A DNA stretch of 64,000 nucleotides from Blattabacterium cuenoti (GTDB lineage Bacteria; Bacteroidota; Bacteroidia; Flavobacteriales; Blattabacteriaceae): NCBI RefSeq assembly GCF_014252335.1, contig NZ_CP059218.1, positions 112,165 to 176,164 of the forward strand, written 5' to 3'. Below the pieces are notes generated by a model, which was not told where the DNA came from, searched no databases, and saw only the letters and a program-made list of their open reading frames with translations. Within the stretch, counting starts at the first letter, position 1. The number at the start of each line of letters is the position of its first letter. Shown here one piece after another: positions 37,999 to 47,485 of the stretch. The position numbers were made by a program, and so were the translations under genes.

Positions 37999-39417
37999 TT
38001 GTTTATCAATAATCAAAAAGAATATTTCGATAGATTTCATGAAGAATGTGGAATTTTTGGAATTTATTCTCCTAATAAAATTGATACATTTTCTTTAATT
38101 CAATTTGGATTATTTGCCTTGCAACATAGAGGACAAGAAGCCTGTGGATTTTCAGTATTGAAAGATGGGTTTATTTTATCTCATAAAAGCGAAGGATTAG
38201 TTTTAGATTGTTTTAGACAAATTTCTAATATTGAATGTTATCATGGAAATGCTGCAATTGGACACACACGATATTCTACAGAAGGTGGCCAAAGCAAAAA
38301 AAATATTCAACCATTTTTTGGTGGTGAAGATGCTTACGGACGAAGTATTATATCTATAGTGCACAATGGAAATTTAACTAATGCTAAAAACATTAGAATA
38401 CAATTAGAGTCAGAAGGATTTAAATTTATATCTGAATATTCTGATTCAGAAGTGATTTTACGTTTAATTCAAAAATATTTGTTATCCAATCATAATAATT
38501 TAGAAAAAGCAATTAGAAAAACTATTTTAAATATAAAAGGAGCATATTCTGTTATAGTTCTCATGAATAATAAAATCGCTGCTTTCAGAGATCCAAATGG
38601 AATAAGACCTTTATGTTATGGAATATTAGATGAAAATACTTATATTTTTAGCTCTGAAACTTGTGGTATAGATTCTATAGGAGGAGTTTATATAAGAGAT
38701 ATTTTTCCTGGAGAAATGATCATAATAGATACCAAGTCTATACGCTTTTCTTTTTTGAAAGAAAAAAGATTAACTAAGTGCAAAATTTGTTCTTTTGAGT
38801 ATATTTATTTTTCTCGTCCAGATTCTTTTATAGAAAATATAAGTGTTTATAAAATACGTGAACAAAGTGGAATAAAACTTTATAAACAGAATCCAATTAG
38901 TGCAGATGTCGTGATAGGAGTTCCAGATTCAGGAGTCCCTTCAGCTATTGGTTATTCCAAAGCATCTGGAATACCATTTAAGCCAATTTTAGTAAAAAAT
39001 AAATATATAGGAAGATCTTTTATTTTACCTAAACAAGAAATTCGTGAAAAAATGGTTAATTTAAAATTAAATTCTATTTTAAATGAAATTATAGGTAAAA
39101 AAATTGTGATTATTGATGATTCAATTGTTCGTGGCACAACCAGTCGTAGACTAGTTCATGTATTAAGAAAAGCAGGTGCGAAAGAAATACATTTTCGAAG
39201 TGCATCACCACCTATTATTGCACCATGTTATTTGGGAGTTGATACACCAAGTAAAGAAGATCTTATTTCCTATAATATGAATCAAAGTGAAATTGCAAAA
39301 ATTTTAGATGTAGATACTTTAGAATTTTTAAGTATGAAAAATTTAATAGAAATTTTAGGTGGAACTAATTATTGTTTTGGTTGTTTTACTGAAACTTATC
39401 CTATTGATAATAAATAA
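37999..39417 (+). CDS. purF: Amidophosphoribosyltransferase
   Basis: PurF commits PRPP to purine synthesis by adding the amide nitrogen of glutamine. From the TTG start at 37999 (472 residues) the glutaminase nucleophile is C17 in HEECGIFGIYSP, leaving a 16-residue leader that would have to be cleaved, as in the B. subtilis type. Cysteines in the places expected for a [4Fe-4S] cluster are seen in TKCKICSF, APCYLGVDTPS and NYCFGCF. The PRPP loop is KIVIIDDSIVRGTTSRRL. PRPP comes from Prs at 20717-21658. Confidence 0.96.
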   Translation: MFINNQKEYFDRFHEECGIFGIYSPNKIDTFSLIQFGLFALQHRGQEACGFSVLKDGFILSHKSEGLVLDCFRQISNIECYHGNAAIGHTRYSTEGGQSKKNIQPFFGGEDAYGRSIISIVHNGNLTNAKNIRIQLESEGFKFISEYSDSEVILRLIQKYLLSNHNNLEKAIRKTILNIKGAYSVIVLMNNKIAAFRDPNGIRPLCYGILDENTYIFSSETCGIDSIGGVYIRDIFPGEMIIIDTKSIRFSFLKEKRLTKCKICSFEYIYFSRPDSFIENISVYKIREQSGIKLYKQNPISADVVIGVPDSGVPSAIGYSKASGIPFKPILVKNKYIGRSFILPKQEIREKMVNLKLNSILNEIIGKKIVIIDDSIVRGTTSRRLVHVLRKAGAKEIHFRSASPPIIAPCYLGVDTPSKEDLISYNMNQSEIAKILDVDTLEFLSMKNLIEILGGTNYCFGCFTETYPIDNK

Positions 39418-39455
39418 AATAAAATGATTGTATATTATGATATAATAAATTCAAT

Positions 39456-40436
39456 ATGAAAGACAGCCTTATATCTCAAATTACCCCTATTGTTAAACCA
39501 ACATATAATCATAATGTAATTAGTGATTTAGATTTTTTTTCGGCACTGTATAGTATACCTATTAATAAATATAAAAATCCTGTTTTAGTTTCTAGCGTTG
39601 ATGGAGTTGGAACTAAAATATGTATAGCTATAAATTATAAAAAATATGATATAATTGGCAAAGATTGTTTTGCTATGTGTATTAATGACGTTTTGTGTCA
39701 CGGTGCCACTCCATTATTTTTTTTGGATTATTTAGCTTGTGGTAAATTAGATGATCAAATTTTCAATAAAATTATACAAGGAATGGCAATTGCTTGTAAA
39801 GAAACTGATACCTGTATGATTGGTGGTGAAACGGCAGAAATGAAAGGATTTTATAAAGAAAATAATTATGAAGTTGCTGGATTCTGTTTGGGAATTGTAG
39901 AACGACATAAAATTATAAATGGAAAAAAATTGATTCAAAATGGAGATATTATAATTGGGCTACCATCTTCAGGAGTTCATAGTAATGGCTTTTCCTTAAT
40001 TAGAAGTATTTTTAATACAGAATATTTATTGAATAAAGAATTTAATCAACAACCATTTTATGAAACACTTTTAGTTCCAACTAAAATTTATTATTCATCC
40101 ATTAAAAAATTGATAAAAAATGTTTATATACATGGATTAGTTCATATTACTGGTGGAGGTATCATTGATAATTTACTTCGTATTTTACCTGAAAATCTAT
40201 TAGCTATAGTATATAAAAATAACATTCCTATTCAACCTGTTTTTAATTATATTAAAAATCAAGGAAAATTATCTGATCAAATAATGTGGAAAACATTTAA
40301 TATGGGAGTAGGAATGATTATAATAGCATCTATACAAGATCAAGTTTATATATTAAATCATTTACGTTCTTCAGGTGATAATCCATTTATATTTGGTAAT
40401 ATATTTAAAGGAAATAAAAAAGTTGTAATAAAATAA
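39456..40436 (+). CDS. purM: Phosphoribosylaminoimidazole synthetase (AIR synthase)
   Basis: PurM closes the imidazole ring to give AIR. The 326-residue protein contains SSVDGVGTKICIAINYKKYD, CINDVLCHGATPLFFLDYLA, GGETAEMKGFY and PSSGVHSNGFSLIR. It starts MKDSLISQITPIVKPTYNHN and so lacks the usual Y-K-x-A-G-V-D-I stretch in front; the upstream frame is closed by a TGA at 39438. It is E. coli-like rather than the longer type seen in many Bacteroidetes. Confidence 0.94.
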   Translation: MKDSLISQITPIVKPTYNHNVISDLDFFSALYSIPINKYKNPVLVSSVDGVGTKICIAINYKKYDIIGKDCFAMCINDVLCHGATPLFFLDYLACGKLDDQIFNKIIQGMAIACKETDTCMIGGETAEMKGFYKENNYEVAGFCLGIVERHKIINGKKLIQNGDIIIGLPSSGVHSNGFSLIRSIFNTEYLLNKEFNQQPFYETLLVPTKIYYSSIKKLIKNVYIHGLVHITGGGIIDNLLRILPENLLAIVYKNNIPIQPVFNYIKNQGKLSDQIMWKTFNMGVGMIIIASIQDQVYILNHLRSSGDNPFIFGNIFKGNKKVVIK

Positions 40437-40445
40437 AAAATATTT

Positions 40446-41024
40446 ATGATTAAAAAAATACTAGCTATTTTAGTTTCAGGAAAAGGATCTAATATGTTAC
40501 ATATTTTAAAATCAATTGATATTGGAATACTGAAAAATTTTCAAGTCAATTTAGTTATTGCAGATAGAGTGTGTTTAGCAATTCAACGAAGTATCCAAAA
40601 AAATATTCCAACTTTTTTATTATATAAATTACATGATCAATCAAATAATATTTTTTATGAAAAAATGCATTTTCTTTTGAAAAAGTACTGTGTAGATATC
40701 ATTGTTTTGTCTGGATTTCTTTCTATTCTTAATAAAGAATTTTGTGATAAATGGCATGATAAAATAATTAACATACATCCATCATTACTACCTAAGTATG
40801 GTGGAAAAGGTATGTATGGAATTAAAGTACATAAAGAAGTTTTAAAAAAAAAAGAAAAATTATCAGGTGCAACGATTCATTATGTAACAAAAGATATAGA
40901 TTTAGGAGATATTATTTTAAATAGATCATGCAAAATATCCAATAACGATACATACATTTCACTAGATAAAAAAATTTCTATAATAGAAAAAGATATTATT
41001 ATACAATCTCTCAAAATAATTTAA
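40446..41024 (+). CDS. purN: Phosphoribosylglycinamide formyltransferase (folate-dependent)
   Basis: PurN formylates GAR using 10-formyltetrahydrofolate. The 192-residue protein has the N-terminal phosphate loop ILVSGKGSNMLHIL and the catalytic block IINIHPSLLPKYGGKGMYG, with the Asn-His pair. GATIHYVTKDIDLGDIIL carries the aspartate. A ten-A run near 40847 is inside the frame and intact. It is ten bases after purM and 40 bases before purH. Confidence 0.95.
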   Translation: MIKKILAILVSGKGSNMLHILKSIDIGILKNFQVNLVIADRVCLAIQRSIQKNIPTFLLYKLHDQSNNIFYEKMHFLLKKYCVDIIVLSGFLSILNKEFCDKWHDKIINIHPSLLPKYGGKGMYGIKVHKEVLKKKEKLSGATIHYVTKDIDLGDIILNRSCKISNNDTYISLDKKISIIEKDIIIQSLKII

Positions 41025-41064
41025 AGATTACACAACACTGTTGTAATGAATATTTATTTATTGT

Positions 41065-42615
41065 GTGTTTATGAAAATGAAAGGTGCTTTAATTAGTGTT
41101 TATAAAAAAAATGAACAAATATTGAACTTTGTTGAGTTTCTCAAGGATAATGGATATCAAATAATGGCTACTGAAGGAACTTATCATTATTTAAAAAAAC
41201 ATGGTATACATAAAGTACAGTCTGTATCACATTTATTTGACTCCAATGAAAAAATATTAGATGGAAGAATTAAAACTCTTCATCCAAACATTTATATAGG
41301 AATATTAGCAAATCGTTCTATTAATAAACATATGGATTTTATGAAAATGAAATCTATAACACCTATTGATATAGTTATAGTCAATTTTTATCCATTTTTT
41401 GAAAAACAAAAAACATATTCTCTTCAATCATTAATTGAATTTATTGACATAGGTGGCCCATCTTTATTAAGAGCTGCAGCAAAAAATTTTTTTTATGTAA
41501 CTCCTATTGCAGATACTGATGATTATATATTAGTAAAACAAGAAATAGAAAAGCATGGTAATATATCTTTTAGTTTGAGAAAAACATTATCAGCAAAAGC
41601 ATTTAATATTACTTCTTATTACGATTTATGTATTTCAAAATTTTTCATGGTAAATCAACAAGAAGATTTTCCTATGTATTTTAATAAAATTTATAAAAAA
41701 GAAATGGATCTCAGATATGGAGAAAATCCGCATCAAAAAGCTGCTTATTATATTAGGCCTACTCATATAGGTACAGGAAGTATGCAAAATTTTAATCAAT
41801 TACATGGTAAATTATTGTCGTTAAATAACTTAAAAGATATGGATGTTGCATGGAAAATTGTATCAGAATTTAATCAACCTACCTGTTGTATAGTTAAACA
41901 TTCTACTCCTTGTGGAGTAGCAATAGGACAAGATATTTTAGACGCTTTTCAAAAAACTTATGAATCGGATAAAATTTCTTCTTTTGGAGGCATTATGGCT
42001 TTCAACATGCCAATAATACATAAAGAATTAGCTATAAATATAAACAATATATTTTTAGAAATAATATTATCTACTGGTTATTCACAAGAAGCATTAGATA
42101 TTTTAAAAACAAAAAAAAACATACGAATTATTCGTATAAATAATAAAATTACAGACACAAAAATAGAATTTTTTCAAATAGATGGAGGAATATTAGTTCA
42201 ACAATATAATAATTGTGATAATAATACTTATAGAATTGTTACTAAAAAACAATTTTCTAATGAAGAAATTTCTTCTTTATTATTTGCAAACAAAATTGTA
42301 AAATTTGTGAAATCTAATGCAATTGTGTTATCTCAAGGAACTCAAACATTAGGTATTTCTGGTGGACAAACAAATCGTATTTGGGCGGCGCGTCAAGCCA
42401 TTCAAAGAGCATTAGAAAAAAAAATAGAAAATATGGTACTTGTTTCTGATGCCTTTTTTCCATTTAGAGATATAGTAGATGAAATCGCTATGTCAGGAAA
42501 AATAAGTGCTATTCTTCAACCAGGAGGATCTATTAGAGATAATGAATCTATAATTGCCTGTGATACATATGGTATCGCAATGGGATTTACTGGAATTAGA
42601 CATTTTAAACATTAA
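41065..42615 (+). CDS. purH: Bifunctional AICAR formyltransferase / IMP cyclohydrolase
   Basis: PurH carries out the last two steps to IMP. The N-terminal cyclohydrolase domain (about 1-190) has GALISVYKK, LDGRIKTLHPNIYIGIL and DIVIVNFYPF. The C-terminal formyltransferase (about 200-516) has DLRYGENPHQKAAYY, CCIVKHSTPCGVAIG with the Lys-His pair, and SDAFFPFRD. Starts at 41065, 41071 or 41077 are all possible; the third is closest to relatives. Confidence 0.96.
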   Translation: MFMKMKGALISVYKKNEQILNFVEFLKDNGYQIMATEGTYHYLKKHGIHKVQSVSHLFDSNEKILDGRIKTLHPNIYIGILANRSINKHMDFMKMKSITPIDIVIVNFYPFFEKQKTYSLQSLIEFIDIGGPSLLRAAAKNFFYVTPIADTDDYILVKQEIEKHGNISFSLRKTLSAKAFNITSYYDLCISKFFMVNQQEDFPMYFNKIYKKEMDLRYGENPHQKAAYYIRPTHIGTGSMQNFNQLHGKLLSLNNLKDMDVAWKIVSEFNQPTCCIVKHSTPCGVAIGQDILDAFQKTYESDKISSFGGIMAFNMPIIHKELAININNIFLEIILSTGYSQEALDILKTKKNIRIIRINNKITDTKIEFFQIDGGILVQQYNNCDNNTYRIVTKKQFSNEEISSLLFANKIVKFVKSNAIVLSQGTQTLGISGGQTNRIWAARQAIQRALEKKIENMVLVSDAFFPFRDIVDEIAMSGKISAILQPGGSIRDNESIIACDTYGIAMGFTGIRHFKH

Positions 42616-42629
42616 CAAATAATTAATTT

Positions 42630-43886
42630 ATGAAAATTTTAATTCTTGGTAGTGGTGGACGTGAACATGCTATGGGTAAAAAATTATTGCAAGATTCACC
42701 AGCCATAAAACTTTATTTTTATCCTGGCAATGGGGGGACAAATCATATAGGCATAAATATTAAATTTGATGATATTGATAACAATAATATAATAGACAAT
42801 ATTTGTTCATTTGTAAAAATTAATAATATAGATCTTACGGTAGTAGGCTCAGAAACATTTTTATTTTATGGAATAGTAAATCGCTTTAAACATTTTGGAT
42901 TACCAATATTAGGCCCAAATTTGTATTCTTTTCAATTAGAAGGAGATAGATTATTTGCCAAATCATTTATGAACAAATATGGAATTAGAACTCCTAAATA
43001 TCATAGTTTTTCTTCATATATAGATGCTTTCAATTTTATCAAAACTACCACATACCCATTAGTTATAAAAACTAATGGAATTGCTGAAGGAAAAGGAGTA
43101 ATTATTATTAATAATAAAATAGAAGCTGAACAAGCATTACATTCTATAATGATAGATAAAAAATTTGGAAAATCAGGAGAAAAAATTATAATAGAAGAAA
43201 AATTAATAGGTAAGGAATCGTCAATTATTTCTATTTTGAACAGTAAACAAATAATTCCTTTTTTATCTGCTATGGATTATAAAAAAATAGGTGAAGCAGA
43301 AACAGGACATAATACTGGTGGAATGGGATCTATTTCACCTAATCCATATATGACAAAAGATATTTGGAGAGATTTTCAAAAACATATATTAGCACCAACT
43401 GTAGAAGGACTGTTTGCAGAAAATTTGATGTTTTCTGGGTTTATTTATTTTGGATTAATGATTACTCCATCGAATAAAATTTATTTATTGGAATATAACA
43501 CTAGGATGGGAGATCCTGAAACTCAATCTTTATTACCAATTATGAATAGTAATTTTTTACAAATTTTACGAGATGCTATGTTAAAAACCAATATAAGAGT
43601 TTTTTGGAAAAACTTATGTTCTTGTTGTGTTGTTTTATCTTCAAAAGGATATCCAAATGAATATAAAACTGGACACATTATACAGGGAATTAATTTATTA
43701 AAAGAACCATTTTTTATTGCTGGTGCTAAACAAGAATATAATAAATGGATAACAGTTGGTGGAAGAGTTTTAAATTTAGTCGGATTAGGAAAATCAATAT
43801 ATGAAGCTAGAATAAATACCTATAATAAAGTAAAACAAATTGTTTTTAAAAATTGTTATTTTAGAAAAGACATTGGATTATTATAA
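42630..43886 (+). CDS. purD: Phosphoribosylamine-glycine ligase
   Basis: PurD joins glycine to phosphoribosylamine with ATP, giving GAR. The ATP-grasp protein of 418 residues starts MKILILGSGGREHAMGKKLL. It contains TNGIAEGKGVIIINN, GHNTGGMGSISPNPYM and the metal site YNTRMGDPETQSLLP. It sits between purH and guaA, 14 and 15 bp away, in line with one long transcript. Confidence 0.97.
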   Translation: MKILILGSGGREHAMGKKLLQDSPAIKLYFYPGNGGTNHIGINIKFDDIDNNNIIDNICSFVKINNIDLTVVGSETFLFYGIVNRFKHFGLPILGPNLYSFQLEGDRLFAKSFMNKYGIRTPKYHSFSSYIDAFNFIKTTTYPLVIKTNGIAEGKGVIIINNKIEAEQALHSIMIDKKFGKSGEKIIIEEKLIGKESSIISILNSKQIIPFLSAMDYKKIGEAETGHNTGGMGSISPNPYMTKDIWRDFQKHILAPTVEGLFAENLMFSGFIYFGLMITPSNKIYLLEYNTRMGDPETQSLLPIMNSNFLQILRDAMLKTNIRVFWKNLCSCCVVLSSKGYPNEYKTGHIIQGINLLKEPFFIAGAKQEYNKWITVGGRVLNLVGLGKSIYEARINTYNKVKQIVFKNCYFRKDIGLL

Positions 43887-43901
43887 TTAATAAATCATAA
43901 A

Positions 43902-45473
43902 ATGAAAAAAGATTTTATATTAATACTAGATTTTGGCTCTCAATATACTCATCTCATAGCGAGAAAAATAAGAGAAATTGGAGTTAATGCAACAATATAT
44001 CCATATCATACTTCTATATTATATATTCAATCCATAATGCCAAATGGTATAATTTTATCAGGAGGACCATTTTCTGTTTATGAAAAGAATCCACCATTAA
44101 TATCACGATCAATTTTTCAATTAAATATTCCTATACTTGGAATTTGTTATGGAATGCAATTGCTTGTATTTCTGTTTGGAGGAAAAATTCTTCCATCCAA
44201 ACATAAAGAATATGGAAAAACCAAGTTTTTCATAAATAATGAAGTAAATAATAATTTATTATTTCATGAAATTCCAAAACAATCTATTGTTTGGATGAGC
44301 CATTATGATGAAATTAAACAAATTACAAACAACTTGAAAATCATTGGATACACCACTTCTTCTTCTATTTCAGCATGTTGTAATTTAGACCAACATATTT
44401 ATGCATTACAATTTCATCCAGAAGTAACTCACACTGAGTTCGGACAAGTAATGATTAAAAATTTTGTTTTCAAAATATGTAAATGTATACCACAATTAAA
44501 ATATAATAATTTTTTTAAACAGTTTATACAAAAAACTATAAACCAAATAAAAACAACAACAAAAAAGAAAAATGTATTATTAGGATTATCAGGTGGTATA
44601 GATTCATATGTTACTGCATATTTACTACATAAATCGATTGGTTCTCATTTATACTGTATTTTTGTAGATACTGGATTATTGATAGAATCTGAAACAAAAC
44701 AAATAATTTTATCATGCAAAAAAATAAATCTTTATATAAAAATTATAGATGCAAAACAACGTTTTGTATCTATTTTAAATGGAGTAATTGATCCAGAAGA
44801 AAAAAGAAAATTAATAGGACAAGAATTTATTAATATTTTTCAGGCAGAAGCAAAAAAAATTAAAAATATAGGATTTATAGCACAAGGAACTATTTATTCA
44901 GATATGATTGAATCATCTATAGATCCCCAATTAACAAAAAATATGAATCATGTAATGATAAAATCTCATCATAATGTTGGTGGAATTCCAAAGGATGTCA
45001 ATATTAAACTTCTTGAACCATTAAAAATGTTATTTAAAGATGAAGTAAAACAAATAGGTGAAGAACTAGGAATTTCGAAAGAAATTTTATATAAACATCC
45101 ATTTCCTGGCCCTGGATTCAGCATTCGGATTATTGGAAAAGTAAATAAAAAAAAAATTGATATTCTTAAAAAGGCAGAAACGATTCTTATACATGAATTA
45201 AAAAAAGCTAATCTTTATCAACATGTAGATCAAGCATTTATAATTTTATTACCAATCAAATCTGTAGGAGTTATGGGAGACAAAAGAACATATGAATATA
45301 CTGCAGTATTACGTGCAATTAATACAAAAGATTTTATGACATCAACTTTTGCTTATCTGCCTTATGAATTTTTAGAAAATATATCAAATAGAATTGTTAA
45401 TGAAGTAGAAGGAATTAATCGTATAGTATATGATATTACTTCCAAACCTCCATCTACTATTGAATGGGAATAG
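43902..45473 (+). CDS. guaA: GMP synthase (glutamine-hydrolysing)
   Basis: GuaA aminates XMP to GMP. The class I glutaminase (about 1-190) has nucleophile C82 in GICYGMQLL and the His/Glu pair in QFHPEVTHTEFG. The ATP pyrophosphatase P-loop SGGIDS is at 230-235. HPFPGPGFSIRIIG and KPPSTIEWE close the dimerisation domain. The protein is 523 residues. It ends the purine block, and its stop is 1 bp from the accD stop on the other strand. The guaB enzyme that makes XMP is not in the window. Confidence 0.97.
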   Translation: MKKDFILILDFGSQYTHLIARKIREIGVNATIYPYHTSILYIQSIMPNGIILSGGPFSVYEKNPPLISRSIFQLNIPILGICYGMQLLVFLFGGKILPSKHKEYGKTKFFINNEVNNNLLFHEIPKQSIVWMSHYDEIKQITNNLKIIGYTTSSSISACCNLDQHIYALQFHPEVTHTEFGQVMIKNFVFKICKCIPQLKYNNFFKQFIQKTINQIKTTTKKKNVLLGLSGGIDSYVTAYLLHKSIGSHLYCIFVDTGLLIESETKQIILSCKKINLYIKIIDAKQRFVSILNGVIDPEEKRKLIGQEFINIFQAEAKKIKNIGFIAQGTIYSDMIESSIDPQLTKNMNHVMIKSHHNVGGIPKDVNIKLLEPLKMLFKDEVKQIGEELGISKEILYKHPFPGPGFSIRIIGKVNKKKIDILKKAETILIHELKKANLYQHVDQAFIILLPIKSVGVMGDKRTYEYTAVLRAINTKDFMTSTFAYLPYEFLENISNRIVNEVEGINRIVYDITSKPPSTIEWE

Positions 45474-45474
45474 A

Positions 45475-46314
45475 TTATATCATCATAGAAATTAATTTAT
45501 ACAGATTATTTTTCAATTCAGTTCTAGAAGAAATTAAATCTATAAATCCATGTTCTAATAAAAATTCAGCAGTTTGAAACCCTTTAGGTAGATCATGCCC
45601 AATAGTTTCTCTAATAACTCGTGGTCCTGCAAAACCAATTAATGCACCAGGTTCTGCAATATTTATATCTCCAAGTAATGCATATGATGCAGTCACCCCA
45701 CCCGTAGTCGGATCAGTCAGAACAGAAATATAAGGTATTCGTGAATCTCTTAATTGAGTTAATCTAGCAATTGTTTTCGCCATCTGCATCAAAGAAAAAG
45801 ATGATTCCATAATTCTAGCACCTCCAGATTTAGAAATCAATACATATGGATATTTATTTTCAATACAATATTTAATTGCTCTAGATATTTTTTCTCCTAC
45901 TACAGAACCCATTGATCCTCCTATAAAAGAAAAATCCATACAAGAAATTACCAAATCTAATCCTTTTATTTTTCCAATTCCTGTTCTAATAGCATCATAT
46001 AATTTGGTTTTTTTTCTAGCATCTATTATCCTCTCTTCATATGTTTTTCTATCTATCCATTTCATAGGATCTTTACTAATTATATTAACATTTATTTCTA
46101 AAAATTTTCCATTTTCAAAAAGAATTTCAAAATATTCTTGACTACGAATTCTTACATGATATCCATCTTCTGGACTAACATAAGCATTCTTTTTAAGTTC
46201 TTCTGTATCTATAATTTTTCCACTTGGTGTCCTGTACCAAAGACCTTTTGGTAATTCTTTTCTATTTTTTGTGGGTGTAATAATATTTCTTTTTTTTCTT
46301 AGAAACCATGCCAT
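45475..46314 (-). CDS. accD: Acetyl-CoA carboxylase, carboxyltransferase beta subunit
   Basis: AccD and AccA transfer CO2 from biotin to acetyl-CoA. The 279-residue protein starts [20 protein letters not shown], and the crotonase-fold core has [37 protein letters not shown] and [17 protein letters not shown]. The four-cysteine zinc ribbon found at the start of E. coli AccD is not visible; [12 protein letters not shown] occupies that place. It is followed upstream by fbaA in the same direction, with 4 bp between them. Confidence 0.96.
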   Translation of the reverse strand: MAWFLRKKRNIITPTKNRKELPKGLWYRTPSGKIIDTEELKKNAYVSPEDGYHVRIRSQEYFEILFENGKFLEINVNIISKDPMKWIDRKTYEERIIDARKKTKLYDAIRTGIGKIKGLDLVISCMDFSFIGGSMGSVVGEKISRAIKYCIENKYPYVLISKSGGARIMESSFSLMQMAKTIARLTQLRDSRIPYISVLTDPTTGGVTASYALLGDINIAEPGALIGFAGPRVIRETIGHDLPKGFQTAEFLLEHGFIDLISSRTELKNNLYKLISMMI

Positions 46315-46318
46315 GATT

Positions 46319-47389
46319 TTATGATAAAGTGTTAATATTATTCAATAATTTGAAATATTTTTTTAAAAACATGCTAAAATACAGTTCTCCTTCTCTAAGC
46401 CAAACTCTTGGATCATAATATTTTTTATTTGGAATATTATCTCCTTTTGGATTACCTATTTGTTTTTGAATATATTTATTATTTTTATTTATATAATCAC
46501 GTACTCCACAAGTAAAAGCATATTGTAAATCTGTATCTATATTCATTTTAATGACTCCATAATTAATAGCATTTTTAATATCTTGTTTAGAAGATCCTGA
46601 ACCTCCATGAAATACAAACAAAACAGGATTTTTTTTTGTATGAAATTTTTTTTGTATATATTCCTGTGAATTTTTCAATAATATTGGACGTAATATCACA
46701 TTTCCAGGTTTATATACACCATGAACATTTCCAAAAGAAGCAGCTACAATAAAGTTATGACTAATTTTTGTCATTTGTTCATATGCAAATGAAACATCTT
46801 TTGGATGAGTATATAATTTTTCATTTTCTATATTTGAATTGTCAACACCATCTTCTTCTCCACCTGTAATACCCAGTTCTATTTCAATAGTCATTTTCAT
46901 TTTATTCATTATTTCAAAATATTTTTCACACAATTTAATGTTATTTTCTAGAGATTCTTGAGAAAGATCTAACATATGTGAACTAAATAATGTTTTTCCA
47001 AAACGTTTATAATATTTTTTATTTTCATTTAGTAATCCTTCTATCCATGGAAGATCATTTTTTGAACAATGATCAGTATGAAGAATAACTATAGATTTAT
47101 AATGCTGAGATAATTCATGAATATGAAGCGCGCTGGTTACTGATCCTCTAATAGCTGCTAATTGATTATGATTATTCAGTCCTTGTCCAGCATTAAAACG
47201 TGCTCCGCCATTAGATAATTGAATAATTACTGGCGCATGCAAGTTTGATGCTGTTTCCATCACAGCATTCATTGTATTAGTACCAATAACATTAACTGCA
47301 GGTATAGCAAAATTATTTTCTCTAGCGTAATCAAATAGTTCTTTAACTAAATTGCCGGTAGCTACTCCATAAGGAAATTTTTCAGACAT
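46319..47389 (-). CDS. fbaA: Fructose-bisphosphate aldolase, class II
   Basis: FbaA is the zinc aldolase that interconverts fructose-1,6-bisphosphate with DHAP and glyceraldehyde-3-phosphate. The 356-residue protein has the zinc ligands in [11 protein letters not shown] and the signature [35 protein letters not shown] and [14 protein letters not shown] form the DHAP site. In this organism it probably runs toward hexose synthesis, since Fbp is present and no phosphofructokinase is seen here. Confidence 0.97.
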   Translation of the reverse strand: MSEKFPYGVATGNLVKELFDYARENNFAIPAVNVIGTNTMNAVMETASNLHAPVIIQLSNGGARFNAGQGLNNHNQLAAIRGSVTSALHIHELSQHYKSIVILHTDHCSKNDLPWIEGLLNENKKYYKRFGKTLFSSHMLDLSQESLENNIKLCEKYFEIMNKMKMTIEIELGITGGEEDGVDNSNIENEKLYTHPKDVSFAYEQMTKISHNFIVAASFGNVHGVYKPGNVILRPILLKNSQEYIQKKFHTKKNPVLFVFHGGSGSSKQDIKNAINYGVIKMNIDTDLQYAFTCGVRDYINKNNKYIQKQIGNPKGDNIPNKKYYDPRVWLREGELYFSMFLKKYFKLLNNINTLS

Positions 47390-47485
47390 TTGTATATATA
47401 TTTAATAATGGATCAACAAATGTAAAAAAGATTTTTTTCTTGAAATTCGTAAAAAACATTTTTATTCATTACCATTTATTTTATT

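Noticed and set aside
41027-41047. Small bulged hairpin (ATTA-CA-CAAC / GTTG-TAAT) between purN and purH
   Set aside because: Short, mostly A/T, with no U-tract, and both flanking genes belong to the same purine run, so a terminator is unlikely.
45475-46314. Loss of the AccD zinc ribbon as a special feature
   Set aside because: The N-terminal pattern [12 protein letters not shown] resembles that of flavobacterial AccD proteins I know, so it is probably a lineage trait, not damage.
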